From NCBI RefSeq assembly GCF_008728515.1, contig NC_044977.1, positions 170,671,139 to 170,735,138 of the forward strand: a stretch of DNA of 64,000 nucleotides. Direction: 5' to 3'. Shown piece by piece: positions 23,501 to 35,423 of the stretch. The notes under the pieces are model-generated. The model was not told the origin of the DNA and did no database searches. It worked only from the letters and a program-made list of their open reading frames with translations. Position 1 is the stretch's first letter. The number at the start of each line of letters is the position of its first letter. The position numbers and the translations under genes were made by a program. This DNA is from Papio anubis (Eukaryota; Chordata; Mammalia; Primates; Cercopithecidae).

Positions 23501-24450
23501 CACACCTCTTTGATAAAGAATGTCACATTTGCTACTGAGGAGAGATGGCAGCATGTGACATTTGCCCATGAAATGTTTGTATTGTTCTTTGGATATTGCA
23601 GCATGTCCCTATATCCATTTTTAATAGAAATATGACTGACTAAAGGATTGTGGACTCTTGCCCTCTGAATGGCTTTATAAACTCTACTGTTTTTCTAGCC
23701 TGATAAGTTACACATTCCCTATCCTGTAGCTCTCTAACTCTTTATGTCTCACCAATAATTTCCTAAGTCACAAGATCTGGAAATGCTTCTTTATCATTTC
23801 AACACCAGCAACATGAATGAATAATGTTCTGCACAGATTTTCTGTTTGTGAGTCATTGACCCAGGGAACATAAAGCAATGTTTCAGTTTCTATATATTTG
23901 AATCTTTGTTTCTCTCCTCATAATTAGTGTCCATTGTGTTTCAAAAACCTATTTTAATGTATTTATTAATAGAAAAGTATTAAATGAAACCATAGAAACC
24001 TCTGGAGGAGAAGCAGTTCTGTTTCTTTTTAAAAACAAGTAATTAGCTTAACTTATTTTCCAGTCAAATAGAAAGCTTTAACAGTTAAAAATGATAATTT
24101 AGTAACTAACTTTTTTCTGCATTTAATCTCTTTGAACTGCTACCTCTACATATAGTCAGCCAACTCTTTGAAAAGAATTATTCTTATTTATTAAAGTACT
24201 TTTTAAAAAGTTTACAAATTATATACATGTCTTAAGTTTTATGCTTTATTCAGTAGATGGATTTCTGAAATGTTATGTTAAAATCTCATTTTTAAAAAGT
24301 AGTCTTCATTTCTCCATCACTGATATAATTGAACTGGTTTATTAATTTTGTGTTGGCTTAAATTTTTTAAATGTTGACTTCTAGATTTTCTGCTTCAATT
24401 TCATTGTAAACCTAACACCCAAACTTCAGCTGAATTTGATATCTATAAAC
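20593..24450. other. Unique sequence, no gene found
   Basis: About 3.9 kb with no confident repeat or coding exon. An open frame at 22951-23277 ends in a short hydrophobic stretch and is followed by an AATAAA at about 23350, but it has no recognised domain and is mostly poly-Phe/Leu from T-rich DNA. Confidence 0.5.
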
Positions 24451-24452
24451 CG

Positions 24453-24605
24453 CTGCCACTCAACATATGGTCTATGGACCAGCAGCATCTGGGAACTTGT
24501 TAGAAATGCAGAATCTTAAGCCTCAACCCAGATCTGCTGAATCAGAAGCTCCATTTTAACAAGACTTTCTAGGTGACTCTTGACATTAAATTTGAGAAGC
24601 TCTAG
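24453..24605 (+). mobile_element. MER5-type hAT-Charlie MITE
   Basis: Contains 'ATGGTCTATGGACCAGCAGC', 'TTGTTAGAAATGCAGAATCT' and 'TTTGAGAAGCTCTA', a good plus-strand MER5A-like match. Confidence 0.8.
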
Positions 24606-24864
24606 TCAGCCTAATACTTCCTCTTTATAATGGCATTTCCAAATGAAAGGAACTCAGTATAAATTAAGGTATCTTAAAAATATACCATCAAAACCTGAAG
24701 ACAGTGAATCTTCAAGGTAGAAGAACCTGGATGGTTTACTCTGCCACTGAACATCCTCCTGGCAGCTCAGCCTGGGCTGGAGGTTGTTAAGTGCTATGGC
24801 TTTTCCGTGGTGAACTCCTGGCACTGTACTGGAGACATGGTTAGAATGTGTGTGGTGAGGAAGC

Positions 24865-25450
24865 TCACAGTCAACAAGGAGAGACTCACAGGCAAATGTG
24901 TAAATATAATACACTTCACAGTAGAGATACAGAAGTAGGACAGAAGGAGTGAATAATCCTGTGGGCGGAAGGTGGGGCAGAGGACAGAATAGGAAGGCTT
25001 CCCAGAGAATATGACTCAGTTTTAAGCATTTCACCCCATGGGCAAGTTGGAGGATGTTCCAAGCAGACAGGCCTAAAGACAGCGAGGCAGATAAGTATCT
25101 CTGAGGAAATTCTCATGGTTTGGTTTTGCTGAACAAGAGGTATATATAGGTGAGGGGAGCAGCAGGTAGGAGTGGAGCCACGGAAGTGGGGGCAAATAAG
25201 GCTGAATAATAGACACAAATGGCCTATTGTGCGAATGCGGCATATGTCAAAGGGGGCCTGAAGAATCCTAAACAGAAGGGCATGGCCAGCGTTGTGTTTT
25301 GAAAGGTCATTTTGGATGTCATGTAGAAAATGGACTGGATTAGAGTCAGGAAGCTGAGTATGTAGGTGGCTACAGGAGTCCAGGTGACAGATAATGACTA
25401 CCTGGCATGAAGTGGTGGCAGGAGGATGGACAGCTCAGAATAGAATCCAA
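24865..25450. repeat. Ancient mammalian interspersed repeat
   Basis: Ordered match to an old dispersed consensus: 'AAGCTCACAGTCAACAAGG', 'AGGAAGGCTTCCCAGAGAA', 'GCATGGCCAGCGTTG', 'GAAAGGTCATTTTGGATG' and 'CTACAGGAGTCCAGGTGA'. I recall the pattern but not its family. The minus-strand open frames at 24654-25218 lie mostly inside it. Confidence 0.5.
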
Positions 25451-25779
25451 AAATAAAGAAGAGGAATTCCTTTTCTGATCAGATATTGATCAAAGTTGAC
25501 CCTTCTGCCGTCAGCCTCTCCTTCAAACCTTTGAGGACAATTGTTATTTGCTGAATCTTTGCTTATTCAGAGCAAATGTGTCCAGGTCTTTGAATTGCTG
25601 CTCGTGTGACATGATTTTATTTCCTCCTTCAAGTATTTCAGTGTATTTATATTCCTTATACATTGTAGTTCCAAGAGTTGAAGGGAAGGTAAGATTGGGT
25701 GGGGAAAGGGAACAAAAACTGACTGGGTTATACACAAGCCAAGTGCACCACAACCACTGGCTCATTTTGTTTCCAGAAC

Positions 25780-25925
25780 CCTACAAAATGTATTATTACC
25801 TCATTTACAAATGAAAACAGTAAGGCTTTGGAGGTTAAGAGTCTCACTTTTGGATTACCAACTACTAGTAATAGAATCTGAATTTGTACCCCGAGATGTG
25901 TGTTCCGTATGTTAAACTATCTGCC
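25780..25925 (+). mobile_element. MIR SINE
   Basis: MIR core order: 'TTATTACCTCATTTACAAAT', 'GAAAACAGTAAGGCTTTGGA', 'GAGGTTAAGAG', then 'AATAGAATCTGAATTTGTAC'. Confidence 0.72.
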
Positions 25926-27159
25926 CTGCAAGGATGCTTACAGCATCTTAAACTACCACTTCGCTATAGTTTGCTGTGACAATAACAATGACTTCTTTGG
26001 CTACCAAACTTGCCCATTTGATACATTCCCGAGAACTAGATTGTAAGAGGAGAAGACCCCTAAGCAGCCAAGTAGATGGAACAAAGTCCAAATTCTCTAT
26101 GTATAAGAAGGGACAGCACCTTCAGAGCTTGTTTACTTTGTTTGTACACAGTTCTCCGAAGCTTGGCCATATGTTTTTGCAACCCACAGATGATTAGAAA
26201 CAGCAAATTAAGACTGAGTAGGAAGCAAGTGAGATCTAATAGCTGATAAGATGACATCAAGGGAAGAAACATAAAAATGTAAAGAGCCATAGATATAAAA
26301 AGTCAGGAAGCTTTGGTAATAGTTTTGGTCACCAATATAGAGAAAGACAAACCCATCATCTCAAATAGTCCTTGAGGGCACAACTTTGCTCATAGCAAAA
26401 AATTATAGACCTTTAGGGTCAATATAAACCATATCTCTCACCTGAAGGAGAAAGTCTCAATATAGCATCCTGGGCCAGACGGGTATTTTTTTTTTTTTTC
26501 TCTACTTAGGTCTTAGTGGAGTAAGGAATGCATCGCTCTATATGACAATGCACTTCTCTTTTTTGATTAGAAGTCATTAGCAATCACAGAAGATTTTTAC
26601 AGTCTGCCAACCCAAATCTCATAGTAATGTTTGGTAATGTCTGTCATTTGACCAGTGTTTGGTGCTTTTCTACATAATAGTCATCCAAATATGAGGAGAC
26701 AAGAGTTACCCAGTGTGGAATGGTAATCAGAAGCTCCAGGATCACAGATAGTCTTCAAAAAGCATCTCCTCTTTCGTCTCCCACTTCCTTTTGAGTCTGC
26801 TCAGAGGTATTCAGCCCCCTGCGGTGCCATGCCCAAGCCATGTCTGCTCAAACTCAGGGAATGAGATATTCTACCATTACTTTAAGTTGTAAATACTAAA
26901 ATAAAACAGTTATTTAAAGTGTCCCAATCAAATATATTAATTGATTTTTCATTTTCACTGGAAGTAAGTCATCTTCCGTACTCCTGCCTCCAGCCTTTAA
27001 GGATGAGAGCATGGCAGCCTTCTCTACGCTCTCCCTTGCTCATCTTCCAACTCTGTCACTGCTGCTCTCAAACACAGAGATCTCAGCAGGGGAGAGAGAA
27101 AAGTTAAGGGGGCACAGGAAAGTTCTTACTTGACTAATACCACCCCAAACCAGCTCCTA
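25926..27159. other. Unique sequence, no feature seen
   Basis: Holds a T14 run at about 26487-26500 but no confident repeat or exon. Confidence 0.5.
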
Positions 27160-27322
27160 AGTCTTAAAGTTTAATGTGCCCATTAATCATGTGGAAATCT
27201 TATCACAATGAAGATTCTGAATTGGTACATATGGGATGATGTCTGAGATTTTGCATTTAGGATAAGCTCCCAGCTGCTGCAGATGGTGCTAGCCTATGGT
27301 CCATGCTCTGAGTAACAAGGAT
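27160..27322 (-). mobile_element. MER5-type hAT-Charlie MITE, antisense
   Basis: Runs 'AAAGTTTAATGTGCCCATTA', 'GAGATTTTGCATTTAGGATA', 'AGCTCCCAGCTGCTGCAGAT' and 'TATGGTCCATGCTCTGAGTA', the reverse of MER5A. Lies 45 bases upstream of a young AluY. Confidence 0.75.
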
Positions 27323-27376
27323 TTAGAGAGTTCCTTTTGGTCCACTCACTATAATTCTTTTAATACAGAAAACATT

Positions 27377-27677
27377 GGCCGGGCGCGGTGGCTCAAGCCT
27401 GTAATCCCAGCACTTTGGGAGGCCGAGGCGGGTGGATCACGAGGTCAGGAGATCGAGACCATCCTGGCTAACATGGTGAAACCCTGTCTCTACTAAAAAT
27501 ACAAAAAACTAGCCGGGCGTGGTGGTGGGCGCCTGTAGTCCCAGCTACTCGGAGGCTGAGGCAGGAGAATGGCGTGAACCCGGGAGGCGGAGCTTGCAGT
27601 GAGCCGAGATCAGGCCACTGCACTCCAGCCTGGGTGACACAACGCAAGACTCCGTCTCAAAAAAAAAAAAAAAAAAA
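27377..27677 (+). mobile_element. Young AluY (Old World monkey type)
   Basis: Nearly consensus AluY with intact CpGs and the '5'-GGCTCAAGCC' start. Flanked by the perfect 10-bp duplication AGAAAACATT (27367-27376 and 27678-27687). Pure A tail. Confidence 0.97.
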
Positions 27678-27687
27678 AGAAAACATT

Positions 27688-29490
27688 GCTCCTTCAGTGA
27701 GTCGTCTTTCAACTCCAGCCCACAGTGTTACACATCATTGCCCCTTACTGCTGGGGACCCTAACCCTGGAAGGCCACCCGCTTGGTCAGAATACTTTTCA
27801 ATATAACCTCAGAGTCAGTTTCCACAGATAACACCTCTGGCCCTTGGGTTTCACTAATTTTGATCTTCATTTTGACATGAGTACTGCTGCTTCCTAGACA
27901 GCCATGTTTTCTGAGCAGCCATAGAGCTCTGTAACTTTCCAAGAGTTGAATGAAACCCCAGTCCCTCTGGCCTTCAGGTGCAGGAAATGCACATCCATCT
28001 CTCCCACCACACTGAAGAACACACACTGGGCTTGGGCTTGGGAATGAGGGGATTGAAATGGAATGCACAACTGTCTCTGAAGAGGTTGCTTCACAATTTT
28101 TCTTTCCTTATACAAAAGCTAGCTCTTTTAAATTCTTAATCTAGATGAAGGGTCATGTATCCTGTGACCGGTTCTCAATATTTCATTTGAAAATTTGTTT
28201 TTTGGTGATTGCTCTCACAGCTAACTTTAGTGTCTCACAAAGTACAATATATGTCTGTTCTGTTCTATAACAACCATCCTGTTTCTGCTTAATACAAATT
28301 TTGAATATTCACTATTTTCTAGAAGCCTTTCCATTTGTCAATATACTCCATGAAATGAGGGTAGCTAGAATCAGACAGTACTCCACATAGAGACTGAGCA
28401 GCCCAAAGTTCACAGGGAGGTATGTTGCTGTCCTTTATCTTTTTCTATTAGGGCTCCTGGAAGTTGAGGGTATAAGGAAGAGAAAAAGGAAAAAAGGGAG
28501 GAGTCAGTAAATATAGACTCTTAAGCCTAAACGACCTGAAAAAAATGAGATACTGTTAATAGAAAACAAAAAATTCGATAAAGAGATTGAATACAGGGAG
28601 AGGAGTTCCATTTTAGATATATTGAATTTGACATGCCAGCAGGACCCCGTGTGGAAATATTCAGTAGATAGTAAGCAAACTGGAGACCGGAATATACTGG
28701 AGGTTAAACTTAAAGAGAGACAGAGATTTGGGGATTATCTTCATAACAATAATATCTGAAGTCTCAATAAGAGAGGATATATTCAGGTTGAGCTTGTGGG
28801 GCCTGAAGTTCAGGCCTGAAGATGATGAAGGTTCATCCAGATTTGAAGAGAAGGCAACATATTCTCCGGAACTCTATAGCTACTTATGTGAACTAAAAGT
28901 ATTTCTACCCCTGGCCTATCATATTGTCTGAAGTTTCCATCCACTTCATTTATTAGGGTTCTCCCAAAGGCGAGGAATGCATTTTGCCACCTAAGAGGGG
29001 GTCACATATTAGTTGCCTGATATATCATAAGGAGCACATGTACCTGACTGATAACTCATTGCCACTCACTATAAAACCAAGCCAGAATCATAAGAGAATG
29101 GGACAAGGGTTTGGATTCCCAGGAGCAATTAGAATTGAGGTCTGGATCAGTGGGGGAGAAAACAGGCTTGAGCAGCCAGGGATTGAGTGAGTCACGATAG
29201 AGGAGTGTTTGCAAAACTTGACAAGGAGGGTTTGTTGCTTCAGGGAAATAGTGTATATTCAAAATGAGTTTAGAATTGTGTAGAGTAACCCTCACCTAGC
29301 CAATGATTTTATGAAAAAATAATTATGTCTTCTAGTTAAAATCACTTTAGATTTACTTTCTTCCTCCCTTTAGAAAATTGGATTCTATTATAGCATATGT
29401 TAGTCTATTACATATTTGTATATAATATAATGTGTGATAATGGCAGTTTTACAATAATGCATGAAGAAATGGTACACTGGAAGCTTGTTT
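27688..29490. other. Unique sequence, no feature seen
   Basis: No confident repeat, exon or RNA gene recognised between the two AluY copies. Confidence 0.5.
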
Positions 29491-29505
29491 TAAAGAATAT
29501 CCATA

Positions 29506-29804
29506 GGCCGGGCGCGGTGGCTCAAGCCTGTAATCCCAGCACTTTGGGAGGCCGAGACGGGCGGATCATGAGGTCAGGAGATCGAGACCATCTTGGCTAA
29601 CATAGTGAAACCCCGTCTCTACTAAAAAATACAAAAAACTAGCCGGGCGAGGTGACGGGCGCCTGTAGTCCCAGCTACTCGGGAGGCTGAGGCAGGAGAA
29701 TGGCGCAAACCCGGGAGGCGGAGCTTGCAGTGAGCTGAGATCCGGCCACTGCACTCCAGCCCGGGCGACAGCGCGAGACTCCGTCTCAAAAAAAAAAAAA
29801 AAAA
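29506..29804 (+). mobile_element. Young AluY (Old World monkey type)
   Basis: Near-consensus AluY with 'GGCTCAAGCC' at the start and 'GATCCGGCCACTGCACTCC' in the right arm. Flanked by the perfect 14-bp duplication AAAGAATATCCATA (29492-29505 and 29805-29818). Confidence 0.97.
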
Positions 29805-29819
29805 AAAGAATATCCATAA

Positions 29820-31145
29820 ATCTTTTTGCATTTTTCTATTTTGAAAATGTACTTTTCTATTTGAAGCTGACATCAAATATCTAAACTTCAAAATATAAAT
29901 ATCCATTATAAGTTTTGATTATTGTTTTAATTTCCATAAACAAAATACATGAGATAACCAGTTTAATAATTGCATAGCTAAAGGGATATTCTAGTATTCT
30001 ATTAATCTTTTGGTTGAAATGCTCATCAGCTGTCATCTTGACTCTACAAGCAACCTTGTGATATACGAATATCTTTGCAGTAGATATAATAATCAGTTCT
30101 GAAAAATCTTTGTTTAGACCTGTTATATCTTTTAAGAGAACATATTCAGTAGCATAATTCCTACTGGAAACCTTTTTTTAGCCTTATACAGACCTTCATA
30201 AATTGATAATGTCTGGTAACCTTTGACATTGCCTGAAAATGCAAAGATAGAAATCAGAATTCTGAGGATTCTTCAGGAAGGTGTGGGGCATGTACCAGGA
30301 CTCATGATAATGTACCACACACATAGCTTTAAATAGCCAAGTTTTTAATTTTCTAAAGTTAGTCATTTCCAAATACCACAGTCAGGGTTAAAAACACGTG
30401 TAGAAAAGGCTGGGTTATTCAGCATAGTCAACTGAAACTGTTAGCCAGCTTGAAAAATTATAACACAATAAGTAATATTCACAATGATGATTCTCAGGAT
30501 AAAAGTCTTAGCTATCATTTCTTTTATACCCACTATGTGGCAGAAACTTTAATATAGTTTCTAACGTAACATATTGTTTAAGTAACAGAATGTGTCTATG
30601 AAATAGGTCTTATTAGGTAGTGCTGTGTTCTCCTGAGTCCAAGGAACACTTATGTTCTAAAATTTATCATTTACTCATGCTTGGAAAACTGGTAACCCAT
30701 ATTTGATAAAATAGAGTACTTTACTTTCAATCGTGTTAGATAAGAATATTTATTTGTATTCATGTATATTGGGTGTTCCTTCTATGCAAATGTAATGACA
30801 GCATGGTCAATAGAATACATGTTGCAAGTTATTTTTTTCCACTGTTAATGATGGCTTTGGGTGCCATTGTCCATCCAGTGTCTAGATCTATCCATCAGTC
30901 CTCTAGTGACTAACAGACTTCCAAAGATGGAAGTCCTGAGCTGATATTGGAGCTGGTGGCCATAGCTTGGAGCAAAGTGAAATGATTACTTGCTTGACTC
31001 CATGATCTAACACATATATGCACACAGATGAATGGAAAGATTTAGAGTTTATATATAATATAGATTTGGAATATATTTAGGAAGTAAAATCAGTAGACTC
31101 AAACATTTGCTTCTAGTGATTCTATTTTCTAAATATATCCCAAAT
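29820..31145. other. Unique AT-rich sequence, no feature seen
   Basis: No repeat or coding feature recognised. Confidence 0.5.
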
Positions 31146-31149
31146 CCTT

Positions 31150-31850
31150 CTACTTCTATCTGTTTCCACAGCTGCTACCCCAGTCCAATTCATCATCATC
31201 TCCCTCCTGAACCAACAACATCCTAATTGGTCTCCTTCCTTTTAGTCTTGTCCCCACCTCTTCCAATCCATTCACCCCAGTGCAACTAGCGTGCTCTTAA
31301 AATGCAAATATTATCATGTAATTTCCCTGACTAAAATCCTTCACTGTCTGCCCACTCAGAGCCCACCAGCTTTGACCACTGCCTATCTCTCCAGTTCTCA
31401 AACTGAGCTTTCTTTACCTTGATTTCTTTATTTGGGCCACACTAACTTTCTTATGGTCTTTCTTATTTTCTAAGCTCCATCCAGCTTCAGGACCTTGGAG
31501 CATGCTATTGTCTTAGTGGGAACACTTCTCTTCCCTCTCTTTACCTAGCCAACAGGTATTGATTCTTGAGGACTCAGCCTAAATGTCAGTTTTATTAGAG
31601 CAACTTTCCATGATTCCCAGAGTGGGCCATGCACGACAATCATATACCCTTTTACAGCACCCTGTCTCTTTCATAGCATTCCCAATAACTGTAAAATAAC
31701 AATTTATTATTGTATATTAAAGCCCATCTCTTACACTTAGTTGTTAGCTTCATGAATTGTTAGTGTCTGAAGTTTTCTTATACACTATTGTTTCCCCACA
31801 CCCTTGGCATGATGCCTGACATGTAGAGGCACACAATGAATTTTTAAAAA
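31150..31850 (+). mobile_element. L2 LINE, 3' region
   Basis: Long ordered match to L2: 'CTAATTGGTCTCCTTCC', 'CCCACCTCTTCCAATCCATT', 'GCGTGCTCTTAAAATGCAAA', 'CCTGACTAAAATCCTTCACT', 'CTTGAGGACTCAGCCTAAAT' and a terminal 'GATGCCTGACATGTAGAGGC'. Confidence 0.82.
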
Positions 31851-32310
31851 TCACTTTGCTGTGTTCAAAATATTAAGCTTTTCACCCTGTAATTATATAA
31901 GATAAGTGTTGGCCTATGTCTTAGAAATGTCTGCAAGCTCTTTTGGGATTAAATATTTTAATATCAAGAATTTGGCCACATGTACTCAGGAACCTATCAC
32001 TAAGACTGATAGGCCATTGTCAACTCAACTTCCTTTATGTTTGACAATCCATTAGTAATGTCACTTATTGATCGTTAAATAAATGAACTAAAAGGACTTA
32101 GAAATGGGAGATGTTGAATAAAATTAGGAAAACAGGAACCAAAGCCAAAGATGTAAGATGAAGGTAGTATCAAACACCAAGGGGCTAAAAAGGAAGAAGT
32201 TACATGGATAAAGATGTAAGGGAGAAAGATGTTTCAGAAAAGAAATCCATTGAATAGAAAATGTTAGAGATATGTCAATAAGTTTAGGCTGAAAGCAAGA
32301 AAATTCAGCT

Positions 32311-32390
32311 TTTTTTTTCTTTCTTCCTTTCTTTTGCCTTTCCTTTCTTCCTTCCTTTCTTTTGCCCTTCCTTCCTTCCTTTCTTTCTTT
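32311..32390. repeat. (TTCC/TTTC)n microsatellite
   Basis: About 80 bases of CT-only units (TTCC, TTTC, CTTTTGCC). Seen directly. Confidence 0.93.
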
Positions 32391-32804
32391 CACAATTAAT
32401 ATACTACTCATGAGAGTGGAATTGTTTTACAAACACTGGGACAAAGGTCAAGGCATGGGCAATGCTAAAAGAGAATAAAGGGTTTCGATTAGGTAATTTG
32501 CTGGTAACACCTTCAGTAAATAAATCTGAGAATAATACAGGGTGTTTGTCATTACGGTGAGTTTTTAATCAAATCCATTCACTACAAAAGCTGTAAAGTA
32601 ATTTGCAAAGTGCTTTGTGATAATGAAAGACTATATAAACACAGTCTTAACCTAGCAACTGAAATTATAAAACTGTTTTAAGGAATTCAAACTCTGGCAT
32701 TTTTTATCTCTCGAGTAGTGAGAATAAATTGGTTTATGACCCTGAGTGTTTCTTTATTTGAATTAAATGGTTCTATAAGTATTTACACTGATCCCAGACA
32801 CTGG

Positions 32805-33242
32805 GTATAGTGGGCTGAATAGTGGCCCCAAAAAGACATGCTCAAGTTCTGAACCCCAGTATCAGGTGAAAGGATCTTATTTGGAAATAGGGTCTTTGCA
32901 GATGTAATTAAGGTAAGGATCTCAAGATAAGATCATCCTGGATTACGATGGGCCCTAGGAGATAGGAAAGGAGAAGATGCAAAAAGACACAGGCAAGAAG
33001 ACCACATGAAGATGGAAACAGATATTGGAGTTATGTCGCCACAAGCCAAGAAACAGCAGGAGACCCCAGAATCTGAAAGGAGCAAGGGATGATTCAGCCC
33101 TGGAACCTTTGGAGGGAGTGTGGCCCTTCTGACACTTGGATTGCAGACTTCTGTCCTCCAGCGCTGTAAGAAATATATTTCTATTATTTTAAGCCAACAA
33201 GTTTGTGGCAATTACTCATGGCAGCCCTAGGAAACGAATATA
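32805..33242 (+). mobile_element. MLT1-type MaLR LTR
   Basis: Plus-strand MaLR LTR: 'TGGGCTGAATAGTGGCCCCA', 'TTATTTGGAAATAGGGTCTT', 'TGCAGATGTAATTAAGG', 'CTGTCCTCCAGCGCTGTAAG' and a terminal 'GGCAGCCCTAGGAAACGAAT'. Same group as the copy at 12735 but more diverged inside. Confidence 0.85.
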
Positions 33243-33504
33243 CTGAGCTTATGACAGGCAGAGCTTTTCTAGGAAACTGAGTCTGAGATGAAAGAGGTAA
33301 GAGTCGGGCCCCTCAGGGCATTCCTCAGCTTTCCTTAGTAGCAGCTCCCAGACCATAAACATATGGTGTGAGGCACTGAGTACTGGGTTTGGGGGGGATC
33401 CTAGTCTCAGTGAGGATATAGACTCTAAACCAGACAAGACAGAAGGGTCTTTGCCTGCCCTGTCTTGAGATGGAAGTGCTGCATCCATGAAATTATGAAA
33501 AGAT

Positions 33505-33640
33505 TACCTAGGCTCACAGCTCACTTTGTCACTGACTCCCTGTATATCTTTGGACAAATTCCTCACTCTCTGAGGACCTCAGTAACATTAATCATTTATT
33601 TTTAAAAATTACACAAGATGGCCTCTAAAGGTCTTTGTGC
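33505..33640 (-). mobile_element. MIR SINE, antisense
   Basis: Antisense MIR order: 'CTTTGTCACTGACTCCCTGT', 'TTGGACAAATTCCTCACTCT', 'CTGAGGACCTCAGTAACATT'. Diverged. Confidence 0.6.
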
Positions 33641-34093
33641 CTGGGACCTCCTTGTCCATAAGCCTGTGTAGTTACAGTAAGGGGACAGTCAGGCCTGAGT
33701 CTGCAGGGCTTTGCCTTGTGGACTGGCTCCCTCAATGGGATGTACCAGCTTGATGGAGCTATTGCCTCTCCCCACCACCCTGCTGGAATGATCCTTAGAT
33801 CTGATCCTCCTTGTGTCTCAACTACTACCTGGGACCAATGGGTGCTATGGGAGGATTTGGTCTTTGTGTTTCTACTTACAGCCAGTGCCCCTGCAATGCC
33901 TCTTGGGGATACATTTGGCACTCAAGACATAGCACACAGTTCCCATAGACCTTGCTGGATGTTCCGTAAGGCAGATCCTCTTTAGGACTCAGGCTGATAC
34001 TGGAATGCTCCGGGTGACTTTGGTGGCTTATGAGAGTGAGCCATAAGTGTCCTACCTGAGATCCTTTTCTGAGGGCACAGTGTGGAACTAACT
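33641..34093. other. Unique sequence, no feature seen
   Basis: Overlapping open frames on both strands (33625-34097) have no domain features and are probably chance. Confidence 0.5.
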
Positions 34094-34293
34094 GCACTCT
34101 TTAATATGGTAGCCACCAGCCAAATGTGGCTATTTAAACTTAAAATTCGATTAAAAAATAATTCAGTTCCTCAGTTTCACTAGCTTCATTTCAAATGCTC
34201 GATAGTCACATGTGGTTAATGGCTACCACAGTGGAGCTTGTTAAGTAAAGAACGTTTCCATTATCACGGGAAGTTCTATTGAACAGAACTGCT
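34094..34293 (+). mobile_element. hAT-type MITE
   Basis: Near-palindromic element: 'GGTAGCCACCAGCCAAATGT' early is mirrored by 'ACATGTGGTTAATGGCTACC' later, with 'AAAATTCGATTAAAAAATAA' between. Ends 'TCTATTGAACAGAACTGC'. Related to the element at 14164. Confidence 0.7.
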
Positions 34294-34299
34294 CTAGAG

Positions 34300-34444
34300 A
34301 AGTGCTTCAAATTACCTGAGGATCTTGTTAAAATTCAGATTCTGATTCAGTTGGTCTGGGTTGAGGCCTGAGAGTCTGTAATTCTACCAAGCTCCTAGGT
34401 GATGATGTTGGGGATTCATGGACCATACTTTGAGAGGCAAGGAT
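34300..34444 (-). mobile_element. MER5-type hAT-Charlie MITE
   Basis: Contains 'AATTACCTGAGGATCTTGTT', 'CAGATTCTGATTCAGTTGGT' and 'CATGGACCATACTTTGAGAG', the reverse of MER5A. Directly follows the previous MITE. Confidence 0.75.
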
Positions 34445-34615
34445 AAAGAAAACTACTGTATATGAATTAGGGCCACGGTGTGAGCTGTATGTCAAATGGG
34501 TAGGAGCATATTTCATCTGGAGGAAATTGAAAAGGGACTAGGGTAGCTTGGCTGAAGTAGAGGCTTCAGGGAAGAAAAAAATGAAAAGTCACTTGGCTCA
34601 GAAAGTGAGGCCCTA

Positions 34616-34900
34616 GGCTGGGTGCGGTGGCTCACACCTGTAATCCCAGCACTTTGGGAGGCCGAGGTGGGTGGATCATCTGAGGTCAGGAGTTCAAGAC
34701 CAGCCTGGCCAACATGATGAAATCCTGTCTCTGCTAAAAATACAAAAAATTAACTAGGCGTGGTGGTGGACACCTGTAATCTCAGCTACTCGGGAGGCTG
34801 AGGAAGAAGAATCACTTGAACCTGGGAGGTGGAGGTTGCAGTGAGCTGAGATCTCACCACTGCACTTCAGCCTAGGCAATAAGAGCGAAACTCCATCACA
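34616..34900 (+). mobile_element. Alu (AluS-like)
   Basis: Full dimeric Alu starting 'GGCTGGGTGCGGTGGCTCAC'. Its A tail has become the long GA-rich repeat that follows. No clear target-site duplication. Confidence 0.95.
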
Positions 34901-35112
34901 AAAAAAAAAAGGAAGGAAGGAAGGAAGAGAGAGAGAAAGAAAAAAAAAGAAAAGAAAGAGAAAAGAGAGAAAAGAAAGAAAGAAGGAAAGAGAAAGACAA
35001 AGAAAGAAGGAAAGAGGGAAAGAAAGAAAGAGAAAGAAAAAAAAAGAAAGAGAAAGGAAAGGAAGAAAAGAAAGGAAGGAAGGAAGGAAGGAAGGAAGGA
35101 AGGAAGGAAGGC
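34901..35112. repeat. Long (GAAA/GGAA)n microsatellite in Alu tail
   Basis: About 210 bases of pure purine: A10, then mixed GGAA, GA, GAAA, ending in about 11 perfect GGAA units (about 35073-35112). It creates false Ser/Phe/Leu-rich open frames on the minus strand. Confidence 0.95.
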
Positions 35113-35196
35113 GAGAAGCCCAAATGTCAGTTCAAGGAGTACAGACCTTCTCCAATGGATCAAAGCCTTCCAATTAAGGGGAGAGATACACTAGTG

Positions 35197-35423
35197 CAAG
35201 GGTTGGAAAAATTTTTTTTGGTAAAGGTCCAGATAGTAAATATTTTAGGCTTTGTGGGTCATACCGTCTCTGTTGCAATTACTCAAGTGTGCTGTTGTAG
35301 CATGAAAGCAGCTATAGGCAGCACATAAAGAAATGCATGTGGCTGTGTTCTAATACAACTTTATTTCCCGAAACAAGCAGCATATTGGATTTGGCCCATG
35401 GGGGCATAGTTTGCTGATTCCTC
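35197..35423 (+). mobile_element. hAT-Charlie MITE (MER20-like)
   Basis: Ordered match to a 220-bp class MITE: 'GGTAAAGGTCCAGATAGTAA', 'ATTTTAGGCTTTGTGGGTCA', 'GGATTTGGCCCATGG' and 'CATAGTTTGCTGATTCCTC'. Flanking 8-mers CACTAGTG and TACTGGTG look like a decayed hAT duplication. Family name from memory. Confidence 0.7.

Noticed and set aside
24654..25218. Overlapping minus-strand frames of 100-126 codons
   Set aside because: Lie mostly inside an ancient interspersed repeat, with no domain or exon signal.
29566..29906. Minus-strand frames of 83-94 codons
   Set aside because: Antisense translation of AluY 29506-29804.
33625..34097. Several overlapping frames on both strands
   Set aside because: No domain and mutually incompatible; typical chance frames in moderately GC-rich unique DNA.
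34867..35163. Minus-strand open frames rich in Phe, Leu and Ser
   Set aside because: Translation of the GAAA/GGAA microsatellite.
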